Origin: Sphingomonas aurea
GTDB lineage: Bacteria; Pseudomonadota; Alphaproteobacteria; Sphingomonadales; Sphingomonadaceae
NCBI RefSeq assembly: GCF_030678875.1
Contig: NZ_JAUUDS010000006.1
Location: 1-64,000 of the forward strand
DNA: 64,000 nucleotides
Reading direction: 5' to 3'
Positions 25,477 to 34,057 of the stretch are shown here, piece by piece. Every line of letters begins with the position of its first letter. The stretch's first letter is position 1. Under the pieces are notes generated by a model. That model worked only from the letters and a program-made list of their open reading frames with translations. It was not told the DNA's origin and did no database searches. Position numbers and translations under genes: made by a program.

Positions 25477-27285
25477 GTGACCTCATCGCCCAGACAATCT
25501 TGCGGAGCCGAGCGGGATGCGGCGGGCTATCTGCCGATCGAGGAATATGGCGCGCTGGGCGACGGGCGGGCGGTCGCGCTGAGCGGGGCGGACGGGTCGA
25601 TCGACTGGTGGTGCGTCCCCAATATCGACTCGCCGCCGCTGTTCGACCGGCTGCTCGACCCCGACGATGGCGGACGTTTCGTCGTCGCGCCGGACCGGAG
25701 TTACACGGTCGAGCGCCGCTACCGCGAGGACAGCAATGTACTCGAGACGGTCTTCGCGACCGAGGATGGGCGCGGGCTGCTGACCGAATCGCTCAACAGC
25801 GGCACTGCCGGGCGGCTGCCCTGGGCGGAGCTGGCGCGGCGCATGGAATGCGTCGAGGGGCGGATGACCTTCGCCGTCGACCTGCGCTTCAGCCGGCACT
25901 GGGATACGGTGAACCCCTACCTGTCGCGCGCCGGGCATCACGACCTGTTCCATGTCGGCACCGTGCTGGGGCTGTTCCTGCGCAGCGACAATGTCCGTAT
26001 CGACGAGATGGACGATACCCGCATCCGCGCCACGGTGACGCTCACCGCCGGCGAGCGGGCGACGGTGGCGATCGTCGCGGGCGAGAACGAGCCGCTGATC
26101 GTCCCGCCGATCGCCGACATCGACGCGCGCATCGACCGGTCCGATCAGGAGTGGCGCGACTGGGTGGCGCTGCTCCGCCACGACGGGCCGCACCGCGGCG
26201 AGCTGGTGCGCAGCGCGCTGGCGCTGAAACTGCTGCTCTACTCGCCGACCGGCGCGATCGTCGCGGCGGCGACGACCTCGCTGCCAGAGGGGATCGGCGG
26301 GCCCAAGAACTGGGACTATCGCTTCGCCTGGATCCGCGACGCGGGCTACACGATCAAGGCGTTCCTGCGCATCGGCGCGTGGGGCGAGGCGAAGGCGGCG
26401 CTGACCTGGCTGCTACAGCGGCTGGGCGATGGCCAGCCCCAGGTCTGCTACACGGTGGGCGGCGACCGGGTGCCGCCGCCGGTCGAGCTGGATGTGCCCG
26501 GCTGGCGCGCGTCGCGCCCGGTCGTGCTGGGCAATATCGCCGGCGACCAGCACCAGCACGGCATCTATGGCGACATCTTCGAGACTGCCGGCCGCTTCGT
26601 CGCGTGCGGGAACGTCCTCGATTCGGCGAGCGCGGAGACGCTGTCGCATCTGGCGGACGAGTGCGCGGATCGCTGGCGCCTGAAGGATGCCGGCATCTGG
26701 GAACTGCCGCAGGACGAGCATTACACCATGTCCAAGATCAGCTGCTGGCAGGCGCTGCAGCGGGCGATCGAGCTGGTCGATGCCGGGCAGATGCCCTCCA
26801 CCTGCCGCGATCGCTGGATGCGCGAGCGCGACCGGATCGCGGCATGGATCGACGAGCATTGCTGGTCGGAGGCGCGCGGCGCCTATGTCATGTATCCGGG
26901 TTCGGACATGCTCGACGCGTCGCTCGCTTTGGCGGTGCGCTTCCGCTTCGACGGTAGCGACCGGCTGGCGCGCACGCTCGACGCGATCGACCGCGAGCTG
27001 GGCAAGGGCGCGTTCCACTATCGCTATTCCGGGGTCGAGCACGAGGAGGGCTGCTTCCTCGCCTGCACCTTCTGGATGGTCGAGGCGCGCGCGCTGCTCG
27101 GTCAGGCCGAGCGGGCGGAGGCCGCGTTCACCGCGGCGATGGAGGTGCTCGGCGGCTGCGGCGTCGGCACCTATGCCGAGATGATCGATCCCGAGACGCA
27201 CGGATTTCTGGGCAACACGCCACAGGGTCTGACCCACCTGGCGATCATCCAGGCGATCGCCACGCTGGGCGGTGCCGATTTGTAG
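25477..27285 (+). CDS. Glycoside hydrolase family 15 (glucoamylase or trehalase)
   Basis: A 602-residue cytoplasmic GH15 enzyme of the bacterial two-domain form: an N-terminal beta domain with YLPIEEYGALGDGRAVALSG and SIDWWCVPNIDSP, then an (alpha/alpha)6 barrel with WDYRFAWIRDAGYTIKAFLR. The likely catalytic glutamates are Glu 409 in GIWELPQDEHY and one of Glu 523/524 in VEHEEGCF. Members split terminal alpha-glucosyl bonds in maltodextrin, or trehalose; which one cannot be read here. The GTG at 25477 has GGAG about seven bases upstream. The LacI regulator follows 90 bases later. Confidence 0.88.
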   Translation: MTSSPRQSCGAERDAAGYLPIEEYGALGDGRAVALSGADGSIDWWCVPNIDSPPLFDRLLDPDDGGRFVVAPDRSYTVERRYREDSNVLETVFATEDGRGLLTESLNSGTAGRLPWAELARRMECVEGRMTFAVDLRFSRHWDTVNPYLSRAGHHDLFHVGTVLGLFLRSDNVRIDEMDDTRIRATVTLTAGERATVAIVAGENEPLIVPPIADIDARIDRSDQEWRDWVALLRHDGPHRGELVRSALALKLLLYSPTGAIVAAATTSLPEGIGGPKNWDYRFAWIRDAGYTIKAFLRIGAWGEAKAALTWLLQRLGDGQPQVCYTVGGDRVPPPVELDVPGWRASRPVVLGNIAGDQHQHGIYGDIFETAGRFVACGNVLDSASAETLSHLADECADRWRLKDAGIWELPQDEHYTMSKISCWQALQRAIELVDAGQMPSTCRDRWMRERDRIAAWIDEHCWSEARGAYVMYPGSDMLDASLALAVRFRFDGSDRLARTLDAIDRELGKGAFHYRYSGVEHEEGCFLACTFWMVEARALLGQAERAEAAFTAAMEVLGGCGVGTYAEMIDPETHGFLGNTPQGLTHLAIIQAIATLGGADL

Positions 27286-27334
27286 CATCTACAGTCGCGT
27301 TTGAAACATTGCGCCGATTGCGACCATGGCGAGG

Positions 27335-27354
27335 GTCGCATTTGCGATTGCGAC
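27335..27354. promoter_or_regulatory. Candidate operator upstream of lacI-type gene
   Basis: GTCGCA, eight bases, TGCGAC: an inverted repeat of LacI-operator size, 21 bases before the regulator ATG. Nearby, CGATTGCGAC occurs twice (27314-27323 and within 27345-27354). The CGATTGC core recurs at the promoter of the sugar transporter operon (33133-33142 region). This would fit autoregulation. Confidence 0.35.
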
Positions 27355-27375
27355 GCGCTAGTCACGACATCAATC

Positions 27376-28407
27376 ATGCCCTTTTCCAAACAGCCCCCTC
27401 GCGTCCGTACCCTGGCGGATCTGGCCCAGCTCGCCGGGGTGTCGCCCGGCACCGTCTCGCGCGCGCTGGCAGGCAAGTCGCTGGTCAACGCCGCCACGCG
27501 CGAGCGGATCGCCGCACTTGCCGCGGAACATGGCTTTCGTCCCAATCAGATGGCCAGCCGGCTGCGCACGCGCCGCACCGGGGTGATCGGCATCGTCGTG
27601 CCGCTGGGACATGAGCGGCGCCAGCACCTGTCCGACCCTTTCTTCATGACCGTTCTCGGCTTCCTGGCCGACGCGCTGACCGAGAACGGGTATGACGTGA
27701 TGCTGTCGCGGGTGATCCCCGATGCCGGCGACTGGTTGGAACATATCGTCGATTCGGGAATGCTCGACGGGGTGTTGCTGATTGGCCAGTCCGACCAGCA
27801 CGACGCGATCGAGCGGGTCGCCGCGCGCTATCGCCCGCTGGTCGCCTGGGGCAGCCAGCTGCCCGGCCAGATCCACTGCGCGGTGGGCACCGACAATGTC
27901 GCGGGCGGGCGACTGATGGGCGAGCGGCTGATCGCCAAGGGGTGCCGCCGCATCGCCTTCCTGGGCGAGGTGCGCGCGCCCGAGATCCTGCAGCGCTGGG
28001 AAGGCGTGGCGGCCGCCTCGGCCGACGCGGGGCTGCCGCCGCCGCTCCGCCTCGACACCCACCTCGCGTCGGACGTGATGGAGCAGGAGATCGCCGGCCA
28101 TCTCGACGCGATCGGCGCCGATCTGGGCGTCGGGGTGGACGGGATCGCCGCCGCGTCTGACGTCATCGCCCTGACCGCGATCCGCGTGCTCGCCGACCGA
28201 TCGATCCGCGTGCCGGAGGATGTCCGGGTGGTCGGATACGACGATCTGCCGCTCGCCAGCCAGGCGATGCCGCGGATCACCACGGTGCGCCAGGACATCG
28301 CCGCCGGCGCCCGTGCGATGGTATCGGCCCTGTTCGAGCGGATCGGCGGCATCGATGCGCCCTCGGTGGTGATGCAGCCGGTGCTGATCGAACGCGACTC
28401 GGCCTGA
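27376..28407 (+). CDS. LacI family transcriptional regulator
   Basis: A 343-residue repressor-type protein with the LacI helix-turn-helix TLADLAQLAGVSPGTVSRAL (residues about 12-31), hinge helix NQMASRLRTRRT and a periplasmic-binding-protein-like sugar-sensing domain (IGIVVPLGHE, GVLLIGQSDQ, VVGYDDLPLASQAMP). The ATG at 27376 gives a normal N-terminus. It follows GH15 on the same strand and is convergent with the GH68-GH36-transporter operon. It probably controls one or both sets of sugar genes in response to a sugar ligand not identifiable here. Confidence 0.92.
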   Translation: MPFSKQPPRVRTLADLAQLAGVSPGTVSRALAGKSLVNAATRERIAALAAEHGFRPNQMASRLRTRRTGVIGIVVPLGHERRQHLSDPFFMTVLGFLADALTENGYDVMLSRVIPDAGDWLEHIVDSGMLDGVLLIGQSDQHDAIERVAARYRPLVAWGSQLPGQIHCAVGTDNVAGGRLMGERLIAKGCRRIAFLGEVRAPEILQRWEGVAAASADAGLPPPLRLDTHLASDVMEQEIAGHLDAIGADLGVGVDGIAAASDVIALTAIRVLADRSIRVPEDVRVVGYDDLPLASQAMPRITTVRQDIAAGARAMVSALFERIGGIDAPSVVMQPVLIERDSA

Positions 28408-28458
28408 CCGAGCCATTCCGCAGACAGATTCCAGCCTGTACCGGGGTAACGCCTTGGG

Positions 28459-29607
28459 TCAGGCCGCCACCTTGATGCGATCGCCGTCGATCGCCAGCCG
28501 GAACCACGGCGCCGCGGTGCCGCCGAAATGGGCGCGGCGGATCGCGACATCGGCGGTCGGGTCGACACCGGCCAGATCCCACTGGTCGACGAAGCTGATG
28601 ACGTCGAGTTCGCCGGTCACCCACCAGCAATAGGCCTGGAACGGCTCGACGGTCGGATTGCCGGCGATCAGGCCGGTGCCGTTGACCGGGCGCCAGGGTC
28701 CGTCGAACCGGTCCGCGACCATCGCGTAGAGCCCGGTCGGCGCCGCGACTCCAGGAGCGAAGCGGCGTCCCTGCGTCGACCAGAACAGATAGTAGCGCCC
28801 GGCGTGCACGACGATGTGCGGGCGCTCCAGCTCGCTGTTCACCCCCAGCGCCTCGACCAGCGGCGGGCAGAGCGTCCAGCCCCCGCCGGTGCGGCGCGCG
28901 GCGCCGATGACGCCGTCGCAAGGGTCGTCGCTGTCGCCGGCCGATCCGACGAAGAGCAGATACTCCACGCCGTCGGCCGGATCGCGGAAATAACCGGGAT
29001 CGCGAAACCCCTTGATCCCGCCATGCTCGGGCTCGTCCTGCGCCGCGACGGCATAGTGGCGACCGTCCGCCACGACGGACTCGACCGGCTCGCTCCAGCC
29101 ATCGATGCTAGGTTCGCCGTCGGTCACGGTGAAGCGCCCAACCGTCTCGAACAGCCGCTGCTCGAAGCGCGGCCCGCCCTCACGACGGCCGGAGGCGGTG
29201 AAGTACATGGTCAGCGTCTCGCCGTCGGCCGCCAGCACCGCCGATCCCGACCATTCGCGACTGCCCGGCGTGAAGCCGTCCGGGAAGGTGTCGCCATGGT
29301 CGCGCCAGCCATCGGCGCCGTGACTGGTCAGGCGGATGCGCGCCGCATCGTGGCGCATCTCGGGATCGTCGAACTGCGGCGTCGCCAGGAAGAACCACCA
29401 GCTGCGCCCATTGCGAATCACGGTGCGGCCATCGGCATCGGCGATCTGCCACATGTCCCACAGGTCCATGCCCGGAGCGATCGGCACCACGTCGCGCGGC
29501 CCGATCACCGGCAGCTGCCAGCCGCGCTGCGCGGCGATGCCGGCGACGGCGGCGGCCGACCAGTGGGTGGTGGAGAGGGTCGGGGCGTCCATGGGCTGTT
29601 CCGTCAT
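28459..29607 (-). CDS. Glycoside hydrolase family 68 (beta-fructosidase/levansucrase type)
   Basis: Cleaves the glucose-fructose bond of sucrose-type sugars; GH68 includes invertases and levansucrases. All three catalytic residues are visible: the nucleophile Asp 51 in WDMW, the transition-state stabiliser Asp 203 in FRDPGYFRDP and the acid/base Glu 261 in ELERPHIV. REWSGSA (residues 118-123), another family mark, is also present. The 382-residue protein has no signal peptide, which points to intracellular hydrolysis, unlike exported levansucrases. The ATG at 29607 overlaps the upstream GH36 stop (ATGA); MDAP at 29592 is a possible alternative. Confidence 0.88.
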   Translation of the reverse strand: MTEQPMDAPTLSTTHWSAAAVAGIAAQRGWQLPVIGPRDVVPIAPGMDLWDMWQIADADGRTVIRNGRSWWFFLATPQFDDPEMRHDAARIRLTSHGADGWRDHGDTFPDGFTPGSREWSGSAVLAADGETLTMYFTASGRREGGPRFEQRLFETVGRFTVTDGEPSIDGWSEPVESVVADGRHYAVAAQDEPEHGGIKGFRDPGYFRDPADGVEYLLFVGSAGDSDDPCDGVIGAARRTGGGWTLCPPLVEALGVNSELERPHIVVHAGRYYLFWSTQGRRFAPGVAAPTGLYAMVADRFDGPWRPVNGTGLIAGNPTVEPFQAYCWWVTGELDVISFVDQWDLAGVDPTADVAIRRAHFGGTAAPWFRLAIDGDRIKVAA

Positions 29608-31721
29608 GCGGGAGTGAGATGGAAGATGGCGACGCTTTCCGCCTTCATCGCCGGGGTCGGCAGGCCGGCACGCGCCAGCCAGTCGCCGTCGAGGGTGACG
29701 CCGTCGCCGCGCATCGCGGCGAACAGCGGGGCGTCGGGCGCGGGATGGCCGGGCGTCGTCGCCAGCGTCAGCAGCCGCACGCGCTGCGGCCCGGCGCCGG
29801 CCAGCATCGGCAGGGTGACTGCCGGCGGGCGGCGCAGCTGCGACGGCGCGACGCGGGTCAGCAGCAGCAGCAGCTCGCCCGGCACCTGCCCCTGTGCCTG
29901 CCAGACGAGGCCGTCCGCCCCCTCGCCCAGCCAAGTGCGGCCGGCGTGGAGCACGCCCCGCCACTGCTTGTAGCGCGCGATCCCCTCGGCCAGCACGCCC
30001 GCATCCTCTACGGACATGGCGGCGGGATCGAGTTCGACGCCGAAATGGCCGGGCAGCGCGACCGCGGCGCGATACGCCATGTCCTGCCGCCGGCCGGTCG
30101 CGTGGACGGGACTGGCGCCGACATGGGCGCCCATCATCTCGGGCGGCAGGAAGTGGAGGAAGCCGCGCTGCATCGCGACGCGCAGGGATGCATCGATGTT
30201 GTCGCTGGTCCAGAAACGGTGCGCGCGCCGGGCGATGCCGGCATCGCTGCGCCCACCGCCGCCCGCGCAGGATTCGATCTCCAGCCCGGGATGCGCGGCG
30301 AGCAGCCGGTCGATCAGCGCGTAGGTGCCGTACACCTGCGCGTGGTAACCGGCATGGCCCGCGGCATCGCCGGCCGGCGCCAGATCGCGGTTATGGTCCC
30401 ACTTCAGATAGGCGATCGGCAGGTCGCGGAGCAGCGCGTCGAGCCCGGCGAACAGATGGTCCCGCACCTCCGCCCGGCCCATGTCGAGCACCAGCTGGTT
30501 GCGCGACGTCATCAGCGGCACGCCCGCCAGTTGCAATGCCCAGTCCGGGTGCGCGCGGAACAGGTCGCTGTCGGGATTGACCATCTCGGGCTCGACCCAC
30601 AGGCCGAACTCCATGCCAGCGGCGACGACATGATCGGCGAGCGGCTTCAGCCCGCGCGGATATTTGCGGGCGTCGGGCGTCCAGTCGCCGAGCGCGGCGG
30701 TGTCGTCGTCGCGGCCGCGGAACCACCCGTCGTCGAGCACGAACCGCTCCACGCCCAGCGCCGCCGCCCGGTCGGCGAGCGCCATCAGCGCCGCCTCGTC
30801 ATGGTCGAAGTAGAAGCCTTCCCAGCTGTTGATGTGCACCGGGCGCGGGCGCATCCGCCCGCCCGGCCACGGCACCGTCGCGCGCACCGCCGCGTGGAAC
30901 GCCTGGATCGCGCCGTTCAGCCCGTCCTCGCCCGCCACCGCGATCATATGCGGCGTGTCGTAGCGCGCACCGGGCGCCAGGATCATCTCGCCCGGCGCCA
31001 GCGCCTCGCCCATCTGCAGCGTCCAGCCGCCCTCGTCGTCGCGCTCGATCGCCAGCCGGTGGTTGCCCGACCAGGCGAGCTGCGCGGCGTGGATGCGGCC
31101 GGTGTGCCAGTCGGCCGCCGGGCCCTCGACGAACAGGCCGGGCGGCCCGGCATGGCCGGTCAGCCCGCGGCGGTTCTCGCGCACCCAGCTCTGCATCGGC
31201 ATCGCCTCTCGCCGGGCGACGAACTCGGCATTGTGGCGGCCGGTGAAGTGGCGGATCGCGGCGCAGTCCGCGGGCAGCGGCAGCGTGCCGGCGGCGAGCC
31301 AGTCGACGGTCAGCGCGTCGTCCCCGTCGTTGCGGACGCTGGCGGCGAGATACAGCGCCCCGCCCTCGACCCACAGCCGCTGCTCGACGGTGATGCCCGC
31401 GCCCGCATCGACCAGCGTCACCGCGATCATGTCGTCGTCGGCGCGGACCTGCTCGACGCGCAGCTGCTGGGCAAAGGCGCGGCCGGCACGGTGCGCGCGC
31501 AGCGCGGCCGGGCCGAACCAGCCGGTGCCGAACGCCGGCACCAGCGGCAGCGGCTGGTCGATATCGAGCGAGAAGGACGCGGCCGGGCGTGTGTCGGCAA
31601 GCGGCGGCAGTCCGGCCGGATCGACCGCCCCGCCCCACCAGCGCCACAGCAATGCGCCCGGCGCCCCCTCCAGCACCGCGCTCCAGCCGGGGCCGTTCAG
31701 CGTCTTCACGCCGGTTGTCAT
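29604..31721 (-). CDS. Alpha-galactosidase, GH36
   Basis: Removes terminal alpha-galactose from oligosaccharides such as melibiose, raffinose or stachyose. The 705-residue protein has an N-terminal beta-sandwich, a (beta/alpha)8 barrel with INSWEGFYFDHDE and VLDDGWF, nucleophile Asp 442 in YLKWDHNRD, the substrate-binding SCAGGGGR (residues 484-491) and acid/base Asp 507 in WTSDNID. No signal peptide is present. Its ATG overlaps the transporter gene stop and its stop overlaps the GH68 start, so transporter, GH36 and GH68 form one tightly coupled operon. Confidence 0.93.
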   Translation of the reverse strand: MTTGVKTLNGPGWSAVLEGAPGALLWRWWGGAVDPAGLPPLADTRPAASFSLDIDQPLPLVPAFGTGWFGPAALRAHRAGRAFAQQLRVEQVRADDDMIAVTLVDAGAGITVEQRLWVEGGALYLAASVRNDGDDALTVDWLAAGTLPLPADCAAIRHFTGRHNAEFVARREAMPMQSWVRENRRGLTGHAGPPGLFVEGPAADWHTGRIHAAQLAWSGNHRLAIERDDEGGWTLQMGEALAPGEMILAPGARYDTPHMIAVAGEDGLNGAIQAFHAAVRATVPWPGGRMRPRPVHINSWEGFYFDHDEAALMALADRAAALGVERFVLDDGWFRGRDDDTAALGDWTPDARKYPRGLKPLADHVVAAGMEFGLWVEPEMVNPDSDLFRAHPDWALQLAGVPLMTSRNQLVLDMGRAEVRDHLFAGLDALLRDLPIAYLKWDHNRDLAPAGDAAGHAGYHAQVYGTYALIDRLLAAHPGLEIESCAGGGGRSDAGIARRAHRFWTSDNIDASLRVAMQRGFLHFLPPEMMGAHVGASPVHATGRRQDMAYRAAVALPGHFGVELDPAAMSVEDAGVLAEGIARYKQWRGVLHAGRTWLGEGADGLVWQAQGQVPGELLLLLTRVAPSQLRRPPAVTLPMLAGAGPQRVRLLTLATTPGHPAPDAPLFAAMRGDGVTLDGDWLARAGLPTPAMKAESVAIFHLTPA

Positions 31722-33061
31722 GGGGCCGCCACCGCACCGACCGGCAGGCCGTCGGCATTGCGCTCGCGCACCCAGAACACCGCCGCCGCCGCGCAGAACA
31801 TCAGGATGCCGCACAAGGTCAGCACCCCGCGCGGATCGCCGCCGAGCAGCGGGCCGTAGATCAGCGGCAGCGTCGCCGCGAGCAGCAGCATCGGGATGAC
31901 GATCATCATGTTGAAGATGCCCATATAGACGCCCGTCCGCTCCGGCGGGATCGACCCGGCGAGGATCACGTACGGGTTGCCCATGATGCTCGCCCAGCCC
32001 AGCCCGACGCCGATCGCGGGGATGAACAGGAGCGCCTTGCTGGTGATGTGCGGCAGCCACAGCATCCCGGCGCCCGCCGCGACCAGGCAGGCGGCATGGA
32101 CGCTCGCCGCGCCCCAGCGCCTGGCCAGCGGCACCAGCGCGAACGCCGCGACGAAGGCGATGCCGTTGTAGAAGGCCGCCATCTCGCCGTTGGTCAGCAC
32201 CGCCGAGTGGAAACCGGACGAGGTCGGGTCCGACGTACCGTAGACCGACCGCCCGATCGCGTAGATCACATAGGCCCAGTATGCCGCCATCGCGTACCAC
32301 TGGAACAGGCTCATCAGTGCCAGCTTGCGCATCGCCAGCGGCATGTCGCGGATCGCGCGGCCGATCTCGGCGATCGTGGCACCCAGCGACTTGGGCGCGG
32401 CGGCGATGCGCGCGCGCTCGTCGAGGGTCAGCGGCAGCTCGGGCACGCGCACGATCGAGTAGAGGATGGTGCCGAACGACAGGAACGCGCCGACCATGAA
32501 CGCGACGCGCGCGGTATAGGGGATGTTGTGGCTGTCGACCCAGTCCTGGTTCATCCCCCACCACACCAGGATCGACGGCGTCAGGAAGGCAAGCATCTGC
32601 GCCAGCCCGGTAAAGGCAGACTGGGTCAGGAAGCCGATCTGGTGCTGGTCCTCGTTCAGCCGATCCGACACATAGGCGCGGTACGGCTCCATCGTGATGT
32701 TGTTGCCGGCGTCGAGGATCCACAGCATCGATACCGCCATCAGGATCGACGACGACAGCGGCATGAAGAACAGGCCGATCGCGCACAGCACCGCGCCGAT
32801 CATGAAATAGGGGGTACGCCGGCCCCAGCGTGAGTCGGTCCGGTCACTCATCGCGCCGATCAGCGGCTGGACCAGCAGGCCGGTGATCGGCCCAGCCAGC
32901 TGCAGGATCGGCAGCGACGCCTCCGACGCGCCGAGATAGCTGTAGATCGGGGTCATGTTCCCCTGTTGCAGTCCGAAGCTGAACTGGAGACCCAGGAACC
33001 CCAGGTTCATCTCCAGGATTCGGGCCATGTTCAGATGGGGCTTCACCTCTGGCGCTCGCAT
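31718..33061 (-). CDS. MFS sugar transporter (SLC45/sucrose-transporter like)
   Basis: A 447-residue polytopic permease with about 12 membrane segments. The motif DSRWGRRTPYFMIGA after TM2-TM3 and the MEPYRAYVSD segment are typical of GPH/SLC45-type sucrose and alpha-glucoside carriers. It probably imports the sugar that GH36 and GH68 then split. It is the first gene of the operon: GGAGG lies eight bases before its ATG, and a promoter candidate lies in the end of the upstream gene. No TonB receptor gene is in the locus, so outer-membrane passage must be by a porin or a distant receptor. Confidence 0.88.
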   Translation of the reverse strand: MRAPEVKPHLNMARILEMNLGFLGLQFSFGLQQGNMTPIYSYLGASEASLPILQLAGPITGLLVQPLIGAMSDRTDSRWGRRTPYFMIGAVLCAIGLFFMPLSSSILMAVSMLWILDAGNNITMEPYRAYVSDRLNEDQHQIGFLTQSAFTGLAQMLAFLTPSILVWWGMNQDWVDSHNIPYTARVAFMVGAFLSFGTILYSIVRVPELPLTLDERARIAAAPKSLGATIAEIGRAIRDMPLAMRKLALMSLFQWYAMAAYWAYVIYAIGRSVYGTSDPTSSGFHSAVLTNGEMAAFYNGIAFVAAFALVPLARRWGAASVHAACLVAAGAGMLWLPHITSKALLFIPAIGVGLGWASIMGNPYVILAGSIPPERTGVYMGIFNMMIVIPMLLLAATLPLIYGPLLGGDPRGVLTLCGILMFCAAAAVFWVRERNADGLPVGAVAAP

Positions 33062-33102
33062 GGCAACTCCTCCTGACGATCGCCGTCTGCGCGGCTCGTG
33101 AC

Positions 33103-33142
33103 AGGTTAAGCCGGTTTCGGTCGGCGATGCAACAATCGATTG
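33103..33142 (-). promoter_or_regulatory. Candidate promoter and operator of the sugar operon
   Basis: On the minus strand the perfect ten-base palindrome CAATCGATTG (33142-33133) directly abuts a -35-like TTGCAT (33132-33127). Eighteen bases later comes a weak -10, TAACCT (33108-33103), about 40 bases before the transporter ATG. A LacI-type protein bound there would block RNA polymerase. The core CGATTGC is shared with repeats before the LacI gene. The site lies within the last codons of the alpha/beta hydrolase gene. Confidence 0.4.
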
Positions 33143-33867
33143 CAGAATGCGGCGATCAAGGCGGCGGTGTCGGCCGGCCGCTCCAGCGGCAGCAGGTGTC
33201 CGACGCCGTCCAGCACCTCCACCCGGTGATCGGGATAGTGCGGGGCGTTCATCCGCCGCTGTGCCGCCTCGCCCAGATCGCCGTCGGCCCCGCCCGCGAC
33301 GATCAGCGCGGGCAGGTCGATGATGCCGGCGCGCGCCGACCAGTCCTCGCGCGCACCCGTCTCCAGCCAGGCGCGCCAGGCGGCGGGCGCGGCGCGCTCG
33401 ACATCGGCGACGGCCAGGCCGTTCAGCCCCGGCGGCAGCGGCGCGCCGACATTGGCGGCGACGAACGCGCGCGCATCATGCGCGGCGATGGGGCCGCCCG
33501 CGACCCAGCCGAGCATCGTGGCCCGGCGCTCCTCGTCGATCGGTTCGGGGGCGGGTGGCGAGGCGGCGAGCAGCACCACGCCGGCCAGTCCCGGCGGGCG
33601 GTGGCTGGCGACCAGCGTCGCGATCTTGCCGCCCATGCTGTGGCCGACGATCAGCCACTGCGCCGGTGCGCGGGCCGTAACGGTGGCCAGCACATGGTCG
33701 ACCATCTCCGCGACCGAGTAACCCGTCTCGTTCGCGGCGTCGCCGAAACCCGGCAGGTCGAGCGCCAGCGGCTCGAACCCGTCACCCAGTTCGGCGGCCA
33801 CCCCGCCGAACGCGCGCGCACTGCCGCCCAGTGCGTGGAGCATGACGATGACCGGCCTGCTGTCCAT
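33106..33867 (-). CDS. Alpha/beta hydrolase
   Basis: A 253-residue alpha/beta-hydrolase fold protein with the HALGGSARAFGG oxyanion region, nucleophile elbow GHSMGGKIA (Ser), an acid in VAGGADGDLGE and the C-terminal His in DGVGHLLPLE. The substrate is unknown; esterase, lactonase or C-C hydrolase activities are all possible. I take the ATG at 33867 (MDSRPVIVMLHALGG). It starts 10 bases downstream of the YbdD gene, so it may be the last gene of the cstA transcript. Confidence 0.8.
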   Translation of the reverse strand: MDSRPVIVMLHALGGSARAFGGVAAELGDGFEPLALDLPGFGDAANETGYSVAEMVDHVLATVTARAPAQWLIVGHSMGGKIATLVASHRPPGLAGVVLLAASPPAPEPIDEERRATMLGWVAGGPIAAHDARAFVAANVGAPLPPGLNGLAVADVERAAPAAWRAWLETGAREDWSARAGIIDLPALIVAGGADGDLGEAAQRRMNAPHYPDHRVEVLDGVGHLLPLERPADTAALIAAFCNRLLHRRPKPA

Positions 33868-33877
33868 CCGCTTATCC

Positions 33878-34057
33878 TCAGCAGCAGCGCCCGCCGCCAC
33901 CGCCATAGCGGGCCTGCTGGCGGTCGCGGAAGAACTCGGCGCGGGTCATCGGTACGCGGTCCGGATGATGCGCGGCGAGGTGATCGCGATAGGCGTCATA
34001 GTCGGGCATGCCGACCATCAGCCGCGCGGTCTGGGCCAGACGGGCGAACAGGCTCAT
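33878..34057 (-). CDS. YbdD/YjiX small protein
   Basis: A 59-residue protein of the YbdD/YjiX (DUF466) family: ARLAQTARLMVGMPDYDAYR, then HHPDRVPMTRAEFFRDRQQARYGGGG and a terminal RCC. These small proteins are found beside CstA-type carriers and support pyruvate uptake by them. The ATG overlaps the cstA stop (ATGA), which fits a partner translated with the carrier. Confidence 0.9.
   Translation of the reverse strand: MSLFARLAQTARLMVGMPDYDAYRDHLAAHHPDRVPMTRAEFFRDRQQARYGGGGGRCC

Noticed and set aside
27301..27375. Upstream ATG for the LacI regulator
   Set aside because: The added residues are Cys/Asp-rich and not LacI-like, and the region holds the inverted repeats that look like operators.
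29619..31859. 746-codon open frame opposite the GH36 gene
   Set aside because: Antisense to a gene with all GH36 catalytic residues; composition typical of a GC-driven shadow frame.
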